Shown here piece by piece: positions 1 to 6,015 of a stretch of DNA of 9,218 bases. The first letter of the stretch is position 1. Each line of letters begins with the position of its first letter. The translations under genes were made by a program, and so were the position numbers. The notes below the pieces were generated by a model, which had not been told where the DNA came from, did no database searches, and was given only the letters and a program-made list of their open reading frames with translations. The DNA comes from Planctomycetales bacterium (lineage in GTDB: Bacteria; Planctomycetota; Planctomycetia; Pirellulales; UBA7805), in the NCBI GenBank assembly GCA_011772275.1, contig WVZU01000010.1:132-9349 (forward strand). Direction: 5' to 3'.

Positions 1-320
1 TGCGGAACGGGCAGACGGTGAACCTGTTCCGTCCACAGCGGCCGGCGGTGACGGACAAGCCGTACTTACCCAGTGCGTTCTATCCGACCCAGCGGTGGCG
101 GAAGTATCTGATGAACCTGAACGCCCGCGGGTACAAGGGTCATCGCAAGTACCTTGCCGACTGGCTGCGCTGGCGGTGGGACCAGCAGCATGCCCGCGGC
201 AATCCGGCGGAACGCGTCCAAACGGTGGAAATTCTTTTTTTCTGGGAGTCGACCCCACCTCCGGGAGAGACGGGGCGACGCACGGGCTACACGGTCTTGT
301 GGCGCTGGAACTATCCCTAG
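1..320 (+). CDS. 3' end of a gene, possibly an HTTM-type membrane protein (partial)
   Basis: The frame is open from the left edge (first full codon at position 3) to a TAG at 318-320, giving about 105 residues of C-terminal sequence. It is rich in Trp, Arg and Tyr, with the motifs YPTQRWRKYLMNL and VEILFFWESTPPPG and a basic stretch between them. No membrane span lies in this fragment. From memory, planctomycete HTTM proteins (related to vitamin K-dependent gamma-carboxylase) end with a soluble tail of the type 'SQRWRKY...W...NP...V..ME...E', and this fragment resembles it. That assignment is tentative because the catalytic and membrane part is outside the window. It is convergent with the YhaM-type gene, with a 135-nt gap. 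Being a real coding end is much more certain than the family name. Confidence 0.6.
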   Translation, partial: RNGQTVNLFRPQRPAVTDKPYLPSAFYPTQRWRKYLMNLNARGYKGHRKYLADWLRWRWDQQHARGNPAERVQTVEILFFWESTPPPGETGRRTGYTVLWRWNYP

Positions 321-403
321 GATCTGCCTGTTATCGCGTCCTATGCTGGCGAAAGGCGTCAAAGATAGACAAGAGGCGAAGTGTTCGACCGAAGCATGAG
401 CGA

Positions 404-425
404 CGATGCGGTCGTCGGACCATCG
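404..425. terminator. Hairpin between convergent genes
   Basis: CGAT-(GC)-GGTC / GACC-ATCG can fold into an 8-bp hairpin with a GTCG loop and a two-base bulge, inside the 321-455 gap between two convergent genes. No T-run follows on either strand, so it is at best a weak or Rho-assisted end. Nothing else was recognised in this gap. Confidence 0.25.
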
Positions 426-455
426 AGTGTGGCAGCCAGCTGGGGCGGTTGGTTG

Positions 456-1463
456 TCAGGCCTGGGAGCCCCGGTAGAACCGCTGGCGGAGCGTGTTGCG
501 GTTGGAGGTGATGGGGCCCTCGGTGGGATCGTCCCGGATCGCCGTGACCACCATATGATACTTCGCGTCCAGGTCGTCGGCGAAATGGATGATCGTCGCT
601 TCCGGCGTCATCGGCGGCTTGGGGGCCCCCCATTCGGGCAGTCGCTGGTGCGAGACGATGATGTGTTCCAGCCGTAACATCGTTTCGGGGTCGACGTGGG
701 CGGCAGAGGGCGCCTGGCGGACGATGTCCCGCCCCAACAGCACGTGCCCGATCAGGTTGCCCGCGACCGAATATTCCGCCCCCTGAGGTTTCAAATTGTA
801 TTCCTGCAGCTTGCCAATGTCGTGCAAGACGGCCCCGGCCACGACCAGGTCTTTGCGGAGGGGCGGTTGCAGGTCGTCGTAGTAATCGTCGTATTTCTGA
901 GCCAGGAACACGCACGAGCGGGTGACGCTAAGCGTGTGTTCCAAGAGGCCGGCCGCGTAGGCGTGGTGGTTGTGCGAAGCGGCCGGGAATTGCATGAACG
1001 GCTCGCGGTGGTCCTCCAGCACCTCCAGGACCAGCCGGCACAAAGGTTCGTCCGTGACGTGCTGCCGCACCAGATGCACCAGATCCGCATACATCTCCTC
1101 CGGATCGAACCGCGACTGGGCCGTGCACATCAGCGGATCGAACCCGTCATTTTCGTCTTGTGGTTGCACAGGCCGAATCTTGTCAATCTCCAGCTGAGGC
1201 CCGTAGTTGGTTTCCCGATAACGGGCTCGTACCTTGTAAAACGTGCCCGGTTCCCACTTCTGGCGACAAGCGGAGATCCACTCCGAGTCTTCCCAGATGG
1301 GAAAACTGACTTCGCGACCGGCGTCTCGAAAGGCGACTTTAAAATACGGCCGGCCGTCGCGGGTGGTAGCCGCTTCCTTGGCGGTCATCAGCAGGAACAT
1401 ATCGCCCATCTGCCCGTCGATCATTTCGGACAACAGCAGGAGGGGGATCGTTTTGGCAGGCAT
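456..1463 (-). CDS. yhaM: YhaM-family 3'-5' exoribonuclease (OB fold + HD domain)
   Basis: This 335-residue protein is close to the length of Bacillus YhaM (about 314). Residues ~15-95 form a nucleic-acid-binding OB fold with the family signature GQMGDMFLLMTAKEA, followed by KVAFRDAGREVSFPIWED. Residues ~160-310 form the metal-binding HD domain: H176 (LLEHTLSV), H214-D215 (VLHDIGK), H240 (NLIGH), H267 and H272 (EHIIVSHQ), and D296/D297 (HFADDLDAK). All expected HD metal ligands are present, so the enzyme should be active. The known family role is Mn-dependent 3'-to-5' trimming of RNA or single-stranded DNA in the cytoplasm. The ATG is supported by AAGGA (1469-1473) five bases upstream. It lies 156 nt downstream of the HEAT-repeat gene on the same strand, with a possible weak terminator between. 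The exact RNA substrate cannot be inferred. Confidence 0.88.
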   Translation of the reverse strand: MPAKTIPLLLLSEMIDGQMGDMFLLMTAKEAATTRDGRPYFKVAFRDAGREVSFPIWEDSEWISACRQKWEPGTFYKVRARYRETNYGPQLEIDKIRPVQPQDENDGFDPLMCTAQSRFDPEEMYADLVHLVRQHVTDEPLCRLVLEVLEDHREPFMQFPAASHNHHAYAAGLLEHTLSVTRSCVFLAQKYDDYYDDLQPPLRKDLVVAGAVLHDIGKLQEYNLKPQGAEYSVAGNLIGHVLLGRDIVRQAPSAAHVDPETMLRLEHIIVSHQRLPEWGAPKPPMTPEATIIHFADDLDAKYHMVVTAIRDDPTEGPITSNRNTLRQRFYRGSQA

Positions 1464-1565
1464 GGCAATCCTTTTTAAGTTGAGGGAACACCCAGAAGGT
1501 CAGGCAATCTGTTTCGTCATGGCCCTGAACGCCCCAGCAATCGATTGACAAACCATCCGCTTGGG

Positions 1566-1586
1566 AAAACCAACGCTATGGGTTGG
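1566..1586 (-). terminator. Weak intrinsic terminator after the HEAT-repeat gene
   Basis: Read on the minus strand, CCAAC-CCATAGC-GTTGG is followed by TTTT (1569-1566), about 34 nt past the HEAT gene stop. The stem has only 5 bp, so termination may be partial and allow read-through into the YhaM-type gene. No strong promoter was recognised in the rest of the 1464-1619 gap. Confidence 0.35.
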
Positions 1587-1619
1587 CTAGACGGCCGGTC
1601 CCCCCTGGCGGAGGCCCGT

Positions 1620-2885
1620 TCAGTTGCTGGCCGACTGCTGGCTTGCAGGGTCCCGCGGCTGGGCCGCCAGCCGTTCTTGCCACGTCTTCAGCGCCGCCGC
1701 CCGTTTCGCGTCACTGGAAAATCTCATCGTGTTGCTGCGGAACAGCCTGATGGGGTCTTGCTGGATCGTCGTGTAGCCGTAGTCCTGCGGCTTTTCGCCC
1801 GAAAGATGGATGATTACCGCCAGCGCCACGTCCCGCACCTGCGGCGTGATCGACTTGGTCGCTTGCCGGTTAAACTGGTGGCTCAGGGCCGTGTCGTCGG
1901 CCAGCAGCGGGGTCAGCAGTTTGATGTGTTCTTTCGTTCCCAGTTTTCCGATGGCCAGGATCGCGTCCTGCAGCACGTACGGCCGCTGTTCGCCGCGACG
2001 AATGATCGCCGTGGCGGCAATCAGACCTTCCTTTAAGTTGTACTGCATCGCAGTCCATAGCGATTGGTAGGCCATCGACGTCTCGGCAGTTCGCTGGATG
2101 AACACGCCCACCAAGGCCCGCACCGGCTGTTCCCTGCTGCCCAGCCGCCGCAACAGCGCCGACCGGTGCATCATCTGAAAGATCATCGACGCCGTGCGCT
2201 CGTCCAGCTCGGTTTCCCCATCGGCGATGACGATCAACAGGGCGGCGACGCTGGCTGCGAATTGCGAGTTGTTGGCCAGGTTTTGACGAGCGTTCGGGTT
2301 GCGCAGCCGAGCCTGATACAGCTGCTGGGTCCTCAAGACCACCGCTTGGGCGGCGTAGGTGTGGCCCTGGTCCAGCGCCTCCAACAGCAGCGGTTCGCCA
2401 CGTATGGCCTCGATGAATAACTGTCGAACGGCCGGGCCGTCGCCGGCGATCGACTTGAGCAGCATCCAGCCGGGCAGATCGTCCGCCGTCGCGGACTTGC
2501 CGGCGGCAAAAGCCGCGATCCGATTTTCGAAATCCAATTCCAGCACGCGGACCAGGATTCGCCGAACCCGATGGCGGACTTCGGCGTCCGGATCCTGCAG
2601 CCCGGCGACCAGGGCCGGTTTGGCGACCAGACCCAACTCCTCCAGACGCCGGGAGGTCCGCTGTCGGACCGCGAACGACGGGTCTCCCAGCTCGGCGATT
2701 AACTGCTGGATGGCCTGCGGCTGGCTATCCCCCTGATCGCCCGGGTGGGCCGCAGCCAGCGGACGGTTCTGTTCAGCGGCAGCGGTCGATTCGGCCGCCG
2801 AGAGGGGCACAGGCAACCCCAGGGCCAGCGCGGTCCCCAGGGCTGTGCGTCGCAAAACGGTCAAGTTTGGTGGCGCAAAACACAT
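1620..2885 (-). CDS. Exported HEAT-repeat protein of unknown function
   Basis: 421 residues. The N-terminus has a Sec-type signal: basic LRRTA, a hydrophobic core TALGTALALGLPVPL, and a likely cut near LSA-AES (about residue 31). A short Ala/Gln/Pro-rich linker follows. Residues ~57-115 contain paired amphipathic helices of HEAT type (AIQQLIAELGDPSFAVRQ; PALVAGLQDPDAEVRHRVRR). The rest is helical, with further HEAT-like units (YVLQDAILAIGKLGTKEHIK; TPQVRDVALAVIIHLSG). The tail TMRFSSDAKRAAALKTWQER resembles the end of many planctomycete exported HEAT proteins. These folds usually act as protein-binding scaffolds, and no catalytic motif was found. The start is the only ATG placed before the signal peptide, and no good Shine-Dalgarno precedes it. 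A terminator-like hairpin sits in its short leader. It is divergent from the transsulfuration operon, with no evident functional link. Confidence 0.8.
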   Translation of the reverse strand: MCFAPPNLTVLRRTALGTALALGLPVPLSAAESTAAAEQNRPLAAAHPGDQGDSQPQAIQQLIAELGDPSFAVRQRTSRRLEELGLVAKPALVAGLQDPDAEVRHRVRRILVRVLELDFENRIAAFAAGKSATADDLPGWMLLKSIAGDGPAVRQLFIEAIRGEPLLLEALDQGHTYAAQAVVLRTQQLYQARLRNPNARQNLANNSQFAASVAALLIVIADGETELDERTASMIFQMMHRSALLRRLGSREQPVRALVGVFIQRTAETSMAYQSLWTAMQYNLKEGLIAATAIIRRGEQRPYVLQDAILAIGKLGTKEHIKLLTPLLADDTALSHQFNRQATKSITPQVRDVALAVIIHLSGEKPQDYGYTTIQQDPIRLFRSNTMRFSSDAKRAAALKTWQERLAAQPRDPASQQSASN

Positions 2886-2904
2886 GCCGAGCGATTCCCA
2901 GGCA

Positions 2905-2926
2905 GAAAAGGGCCCCTGCGGGGGCC
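2905..2926 (-). terminator. Terminator-like hairpin in the leader of the HEAT-repeat gene
   Basis: On the minus strand GGCCCC-CGCA-GGGGCC is followed directly by CTTTTC, a compact intrinsic-terminator shape. It ends about 20 nt before the HEAT gene ATG and lies downstream of the candidate promoter. It could attenuate transcription, stop a short upstream transcript, or simply be a stable 5' hairpin. Confidence 0.4.
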
Positions 2927-2947
2927 TTCCCGTTCCCCACCCAGGTC

Positions 2948-2977
2948 ATTCTAACGAAACCGCCCAGGCTTCGTCCA
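2948..2977 (-). promoter_or_regulatory. Candidate promoter for the HEAT-repeat gene
   Basis: On the minus strand TGGACG (2977-2972) and TAGAAT (2953-2948) are separated by 18 nt, matching 4/6 and 5/6 of the sigma-70 consensus. The predicted start near 2941 gives a leader of about 56 nt. Planctomycete promoter rules are poorly known, so this is a weak call. Confidence 0.35.
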
Positions 2978-3066
2978 GCAACTCAACCCCCCCCGCTCGA
3001 CTTTCCCCCCACCGCTGCGAACCGCTGGTAACGGTTTTAACGACGAATGCCGTTCTTTCTGGAGGG

Positions 3067-3095
3067 TTGCTTGGCACCGGGCCGCGGGTTAAAAT
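3067..3095 (+). promoter_or_regulatory. Candidate promoter of the transsulfuration operon
   Basis: TTGCTT (3067-3072) and TAAAAT (3090-3095) are spaced 17 nt apart, matching 3/6 and 5/6 of the sigma-70 consensus. The expected start is near 3102, immediately before the pseudoknot motif. This agreement is the main reason for preferring this promoter over other AT-rich sites. The resulting leader before the first gene is about 350 nt. Confidence 0.45.
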
Positions 3096-3102
3096 TCAGA
3101 CA

Positions 3103-3145
3103 CATGGGATTTGCGGCCGCTTGCAGCCATTCGCCTGCTAAAGAG
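3103..3145 (+). promoter_or_regulatory. SAM-II-like aptamer (putative S-adenosylmethionine riboswitch)
   Basis: The order GATTTG (3108-3113), GCTTGCAGCCA (3119-3129), GCTAAAG (3137-3143) matches blocks I remember from the alphaproteobacterial SAM-II (metA) consensus: GAUUUG, GCUUGCAGCCACG, GCUAAA. An H-type pseudoknot can be drawn: stem 1 ATGG 3104-3107 with CCAT 3127-3130, and stem 2 GCAG 3123-3126 with CTGC 3135-3138, leaving TAAAG after stem 2 as in SAM-II. The position at the transcript's 5' end, upstream of methionine-pathway genes and before a terminator, supports it. Against it, the loop between the stems (TCGC) is shorter and lacks the A/U-rich UUAAA segment, and the U normally before GAUUUG is replaced by G. 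It may be a variant, a decayed copy or a coincidence. Confidence 0.5.
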
Positions 3146-3151
3146 CCATCG

Positions 3152-3197
3152 TTCGTTCGGCCGGCCGCATGTGGCGCGTCGTTACCGGCCGAACGAA
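3152..3197 (+). promoter_or_regulatory. Perfect 13-bp hairpin in the operon leader
   Basis: TTCGTTCGGCCGG (3152-3164) pairs without mismatch to CCGGCCGAACGAA (3185-3197) around a 20-nt loop. The loop has an inner CGC/GCG pairing (3166-3168 with 3174-3176). It lies between the SAM-II-like motif and the terminator. It could be a folding spacer or part of an antiterminator, or, as DNA, a repressor palindrome. Confidence 0.65.
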
Positions 3198-3214
3198 TCA
3201 CTGAACTGGTTAAG

Positions 3215-3254
3215 CCGCGATGAGTGGAATCTCTTCCCCATCGCGGTTTTTTTT
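3215..3254 (+). terminator. Intrinsic terminator in the leader of the transsulfuration operon
   Basis: CCGCGATG (3215-3222) pairs perfectly with CATCGCGG (3239-3246) across a 16-nt loop and is followed by eight T (3247-3254). This is a textbook Rho-independent terminator. It ends about 196 nt before the first gene, and no + strand gene precedes it here, so it either attenuates this operon or ends a small RNA of about 150 nt. The 5' arm CGATG (3218-3222) can alternatively pair with CATCG (3147-3151), a possible weak antiterminator. Confidence 0.75.
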
Positions 3255-3450
3255 GGCGGTGTGGCTGGAAACGGTTCGCAGACAAAAACCGGCAGAAAAA
3301 GTTGGATCATCCGGGGTCGGGAGTGGACAGCGGCGGTTGCCCCAGCCAGCAGATGCTGCCGGCCCCCAGCCCCGCAAGACTTTTCAACGCCGTCACTGGC
3401 AAAATTTCGTAAAAGGCGACCTGCAGTATGGCGCCCACGACGAGGAACGC

Positions 3451-4674
3451 ATGACCATCAAAGCCACCGAACCTGACACGTCCGCGGTTGTGGACACATC
3501 ACCAGCCCAGGGACTGTCGACGCAAAGCGTGCATGCTGGCGAACACCGCCAGAAGCATGGCGATGCGATCACGGACGCCATTTTCTGTTCCTCGACGTAC
3601 ACCTTTCCCGACACGCAATCGGTGATCGACTTTATCGAGCATAAATTGCCTCGGGAAGAATATGGGCGTTACGGAAATCCCGGCGAAAAGTTTGTCGAGG
3701 CGAAGTTGGCCGCTTTGGAGGGCGGCGAGTCGGCCGTGCTGTTCGCCAGCGGGATGGCGGCGATCGTGGGCCTGCTGATGGCCAAGCTGAATGCAGGCGA
3801 CGAAGTCGTCTTTTTCGACGAATGCTACCACCGCAGCCGGGAGTTCTGCGTGAAGCACCTCGCGCGGTTCGGGGTCGTCACTCGTCAAGTACCCGCCTGC
3901 GATTACGATGCGATGCAAGCTGCGATTACGCCCCAGACGAGGCTGCTGATCAGCGAATCGCCCACGAATCCGCATTTAAGCATCGTGGACCTCAAACGGT
4001 TTGTGCAGATCGGGCGCGATCAGGGTGTCGAGACGCTGATCGACGCCACCCTGGCCACGCCGGTCAACCTGCGGCCGATCGAAGCGGGCGTGGATTATGT
4101 GCTCCATTCAGCCACCAAGTACCTGGGCGGACATAACGACTTGCTGGCCGGTACGATCATCGGACGCGCCGACCGGCTGGAGCCGGTCCGCAACCTGCGG
4201 GGCATCATGGGCGCGGTCAACTCGCCGCACAACGTCTACTTGTTGACGCGCGGCTTGAAAACCCTCGAACTGAGAATGCGGCGCCACAACGAAAACGGGC
4301 TGGCAGTCGCCGAGTTCCTGGAAGGACACTCACGGGTCGAACGGGTCTACTATCCGGGATTGCCCAGCCATCCCTATCACGAGGTCGCCCGCCGCACCAT
4401 GCTGGGCTACGGAGGACTGGTGACGTTCCTGGTCAAAGATGCCGACTGGCAGCAGACAGCCGCTGTCGTAGACGCGGTGAAAATACCTCGGATTGGGCCC
4501 AGTCTGGGTGGCGTCGAATCGTTGATCGAACAGCCCTTGGTGATGAGCTACTACGAGTGCACGCCCGAGGAGCGTGAACGATTTGGGATCCCCGACAATA
4601 TGATCCGACTGGCGTGCGGCATCGAGAATACCAAAGACCTCATCGACGACCTGGCTCAAGCGCTGGAGCAATGA
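3451..4674 (+). CDS. metB: Cystathionine gamma-synthase-like PLP enzyme (plant-type)
   Basis: 407 residues from this ATG, normal for the family. It joins an activated homoserine ester to cysteine, giving cystathionine for methionine synthesis. Visible landmarks are Y71/R73 (EEYGRYGNP, phosphate contact across the dimer), Y126 (DECYHRSREF), D198 (LIDATLATP, pyridine nitrogen), the PLP lysine K223 ([12 protein letters not shown]) and R386 (MIRLACGIE, carboxylate). Several blocks match plant CGS as I remember it: YGRYGNP, ATKY-GGHND-LAG, YYPGLPSHP, KIP-I-PS-GG-ES, MSYY. The VDNTFATP motif of most bacterial relatives is IDATLATP here, as in plants (IDGTFATP). The start at 3451 has GAGG (3442-3445) upstream. 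The in-frame ATG at 3220 lies inside the leader terminator and is rejected. It overlaps the next gene by ATGA. Whether it uses the phospho, acetyl or succinyl ester cannot be told. Methionine gamma-lyase or sulfhydrylase activity is possible. Confidence 0.82.
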   Translation: MTIKATEPDTSAVVDTSPAQGLSTQSVHAGEHRQKHGDAITDAIFCSSTYTFPDTQSVIDFIEHKLPREEYGRYGNPGEKFVEAKLAALEGGESAVLFASGMAAIVGLLMAKLNAGDEVVFFDECYHRSREFCVKHLARFGVVTRQVPACDYDAMQAAITPQTRLLISESPTNPHLSIVDLKRFVQIGRDQGVETLIDATLATPVNLRPIEAGVDYVLHSATKYLGGHNDLLAGTIIGRADRLEPVRNLRGIMGAVNSPHNVYLLTRGLKTLELRMRRHNENGLAVAEFLEGHSRVERVYYPGLPSHPYHEVARRTMLGYGGLVTFLVKDADWQQTAAVVDAVKIPRIGPSLGGVESLIEQPLVMSYYECTPEERERFGIPDNMIRLACGIENTKDLIDDLAQALEQ

Positions 4675-5828
4675 TCCCCGACTCGCTTCGCTTTCGTACC
4701 CGTGCGATTCACGTCGGCAACGCGCCCGACCCGGCAACCGGCGCCGTCGTGCGGCCCGTCCACCTGGCAGCGACCTATGTGCAGCCGGGGGCCGGCGCAT
4801 GGGGCGAATACGACTACGCGCGCAGCGGCAACCCCACCCGCAAGGCCCTCGAAACCACCCTCGCCTCGCTGGAATCGGGCTGCGGCAGCCTGGCTTTCTC
4901 GTCCGGCATGGCGGCCATCCATGCCGTGACGATGCTGCTGAAACCCGGTGATCATATCGTGGCCGGTACCGATATCTACGGCGGGACCTACCGACTGCTG
5001 CACAAGATCGTTCGCCAGAATCAAATCGACGTCTCCCTGGTCGACAGTGCCAACTTGCCGGCATGCCGCCAGGCCATGAGACCCCAAACCCGCTTGCTCT
5101 GGATCGAGACGCCCGGCAACCCGCTGATGTCGATCACCGATATTGCCGCGTGCGCCGAACTGGCTGATCAACACGGCGTGCTGCTGGGGGTGGACAATAC
5201 GTTCGCCACCCCAGCTCTCACGCGACCCCTGGAATTGGGCGCCCATATCACCATGCATTCGGCCACCAAGTATCTGGGCGGGCACAGCGACGTGCTGGGC
5301 GGGGCGCTGGTCGTCCGCGATCCGCAACTGTACGACCAGCTGTACTTCATCCAGAATGCAACCGGCGCCGTGCTGGGGCCCCTGGAATCCTTTCTCTGTT
5401 CACGCGGGTTGAAAACTCTTGAGCTGCGTGTCCGCGCTCAATCCCACACCGCCGCTCGACTGGCCGACTACCTGCAAGGCCATCCCCAGGTGCGACAGGT
5501 GTTTTACCCTGGCCTTCCAGATCATCCCGGCCACGCGGTGGCCGAACGGCAAATGGACGCCGCCTTCGGCGCCATGGTCTCCTTCGAAATTCAAGGGGAC
5601 CTGGAAGCCGCTCGCCGGATTGTGGAACGGACGAAATTGTTCCAACTGGCGGTGAGCCTGGGAGCGGTCGAATCGCTGATCGAACAGCCGGCGGCCATGT
5701 CGCACGCCAGCTACGATGCCGCTGATCGACTGGCCCACGGGATCTCCGATAGCCTGATCCGGATCTCCGTTGGCCTGGAGGCCTTCGAGGACCTTCGCGA
5801 CGACCTGGAACAGGCAATCCCAGCGTGA
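4671..5828 (+). CDS. Cystathionine gamma-lyase/synthase-family PLP enzyme
   Basis: 385 residues. This is a paralogue of the preceding enzyme but of the common bacterial/animal branch. Landmarks are Y49/R51 ([12 protein letters not shown]), Y103 (DIYGGTYRL), D175 (VDNTFATP), the PLP lysine K200 ([12 protein letters not shown]) and R364 (LIRISVGLE). The opening [19 protein letters not shown] and the C-terminal [19 protein letters not shown] resemble cystathionine gamma-lyases, which split cystathionine to cysteine and 2-oxobutyrate. Beta-lyase (homocysteine-forming) or gamma-synthase activity cannot be excluded from sequence. The ATG overlaps the upstream stop codon (ATGA, 4671-4674) and has TGGAG two bases before it, so translation is probably coupled. 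An in-frame ATG at 4614 is rejected because it would run 61 nt into the upstream gene and add a non-homologous Arg-rich leader. No T-run terminator follows closely. Confidence 0.85.
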   Translation: MIPDSLRFRTRAIHVGNAPDPATGAVVRPVHLAATYVQPGAGAWGEYDYARSGNPTRKALETTLASLESGCGSLAFSSGMAAIHAVTMLLKPGDHIVAGTDIYGGTYRLLHKIVRQNQIDVSLVDSANLPACRQAMRPQTRLLWIETPGNPLMSITDIAACAELADQHGVLLGVDNTFATPALTRPLELGAHITMHSATKYLGGHSDVLGGALVVRDPQLYDQLYFIQNATGAVLGPLESFLCSRGLKTLELRVRAQSHTAARLADYLQGHPQVRQVFYPGLPDHPGHAVAERQMDAAFGAMVSFEIQGDLEAARRIVERTKLFQLAVSLGAVESLIEQPAAMSHASYDAADRLAHGISDSLIRISVGLEAFEDLRDDLEQAIPA

Positions 5829-5914
5829 AGGCGAATCGCGGCGGGTGTTTTGGGGGCTCGCGGTCCCTAGACGCCTAACGGGGCCGAAAGTCTTATTCGA
5901 CACCGGGGACGCCC

Positions 5915-5944
5915 AAAGGGGTCGCGTGCAAAGGGGTCGGGAGT
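5915..5944. repeat. Two tandem 15-nt units next to the palindrome
   Basis: AAAGGGGTCGCGTGC and AAAGGGGTCGGGAGT lie head to tail (5915-5929 and 5930-5944) and share their first ten bases. The second unit runs into the left arm of the long palindrome, so the first is probably a duplicated or decayed piece of it. Confidence 0.45.
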
Positions 5945-6013
5945 CTTTTTCGCCAGCGAAACCCCCTCCATGGATGGATAGTGGGGTGGGTGGCGAAAAA
6001 GACTCCCGACCCC
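5933..6013. repeat. 81-nt palindromic element with perfect 23-bp arms
   Basis: The arm 5933-5955 (starting GGGGTCGGGAGTCTTTTTCG) is the exact reverse complement of 5991-6013 (ending GACTCCCGACCCC). The 35-nt loop contains the smaller palindrome TCCATGGA and a C5/G4 pair of runs that can pair inside the main stem. No coding potential is credible: both strands give only Ser/Arg/Pro-rich open frames. As RNA it makes a very stable hairpin about 105 nt past the upstream stop, which could protect or end the transcript. From memory, planctomycete genomes carry many related 'GGGGTCGGGAGTC' palindromes, so a REP or MITE-like interspersed element is likely. Confidence 0.75.
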
Positions 6014-6015
6014 CT

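Noticed and set aside
331..915. 194-codon minus-strand frame overlapping the YhaM-type gene
   Set aside because: Arg/Pro/Gly-rich shadow of a gene whose HD and OB motifs are complete in the other frame.
696..1478. 260-codon + strand frame opposite the YhaM-type gene
   Set aside because: Antisense shadow from GC-rich codon bias, with no recognisable domain.
3102..3254. SAM-I, SAH, cobalamin or T-box leader as the identity of the structured leader
   Set aside because: None of the core strings I know for these classes (for example the SAM-I GAUGAAACCCGGCAACC block or the T-box GGUGGNACCGCG) is present.
3220..3450. In-frame N-terminal extension of the first PLP enzyme from an ATG at 3220
   Set aside because: The ATG lies inside the perfect terminator stem, the extra 77 residues are low-complexity and unlike the family, and the ATG at 3451 has a Shine-Dalgarno and gives the normal length.
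4614..4670. Upstream ATG at 4614 for the second PLP enzyme
   Set aside because: It would overlap the preceding gene by 61 nt and add an Arg-rich leader; the ATGA junction at 4671 is the standard coupled start and gives the expected N-terminus.
3451..5828. Recent tandem duplication as origin of the two PLP genes
   Set aside because: They share only family-wide motifs and differ in diagnostic blocks, so they are ancient paralogues brought together, not a fresh duplication.
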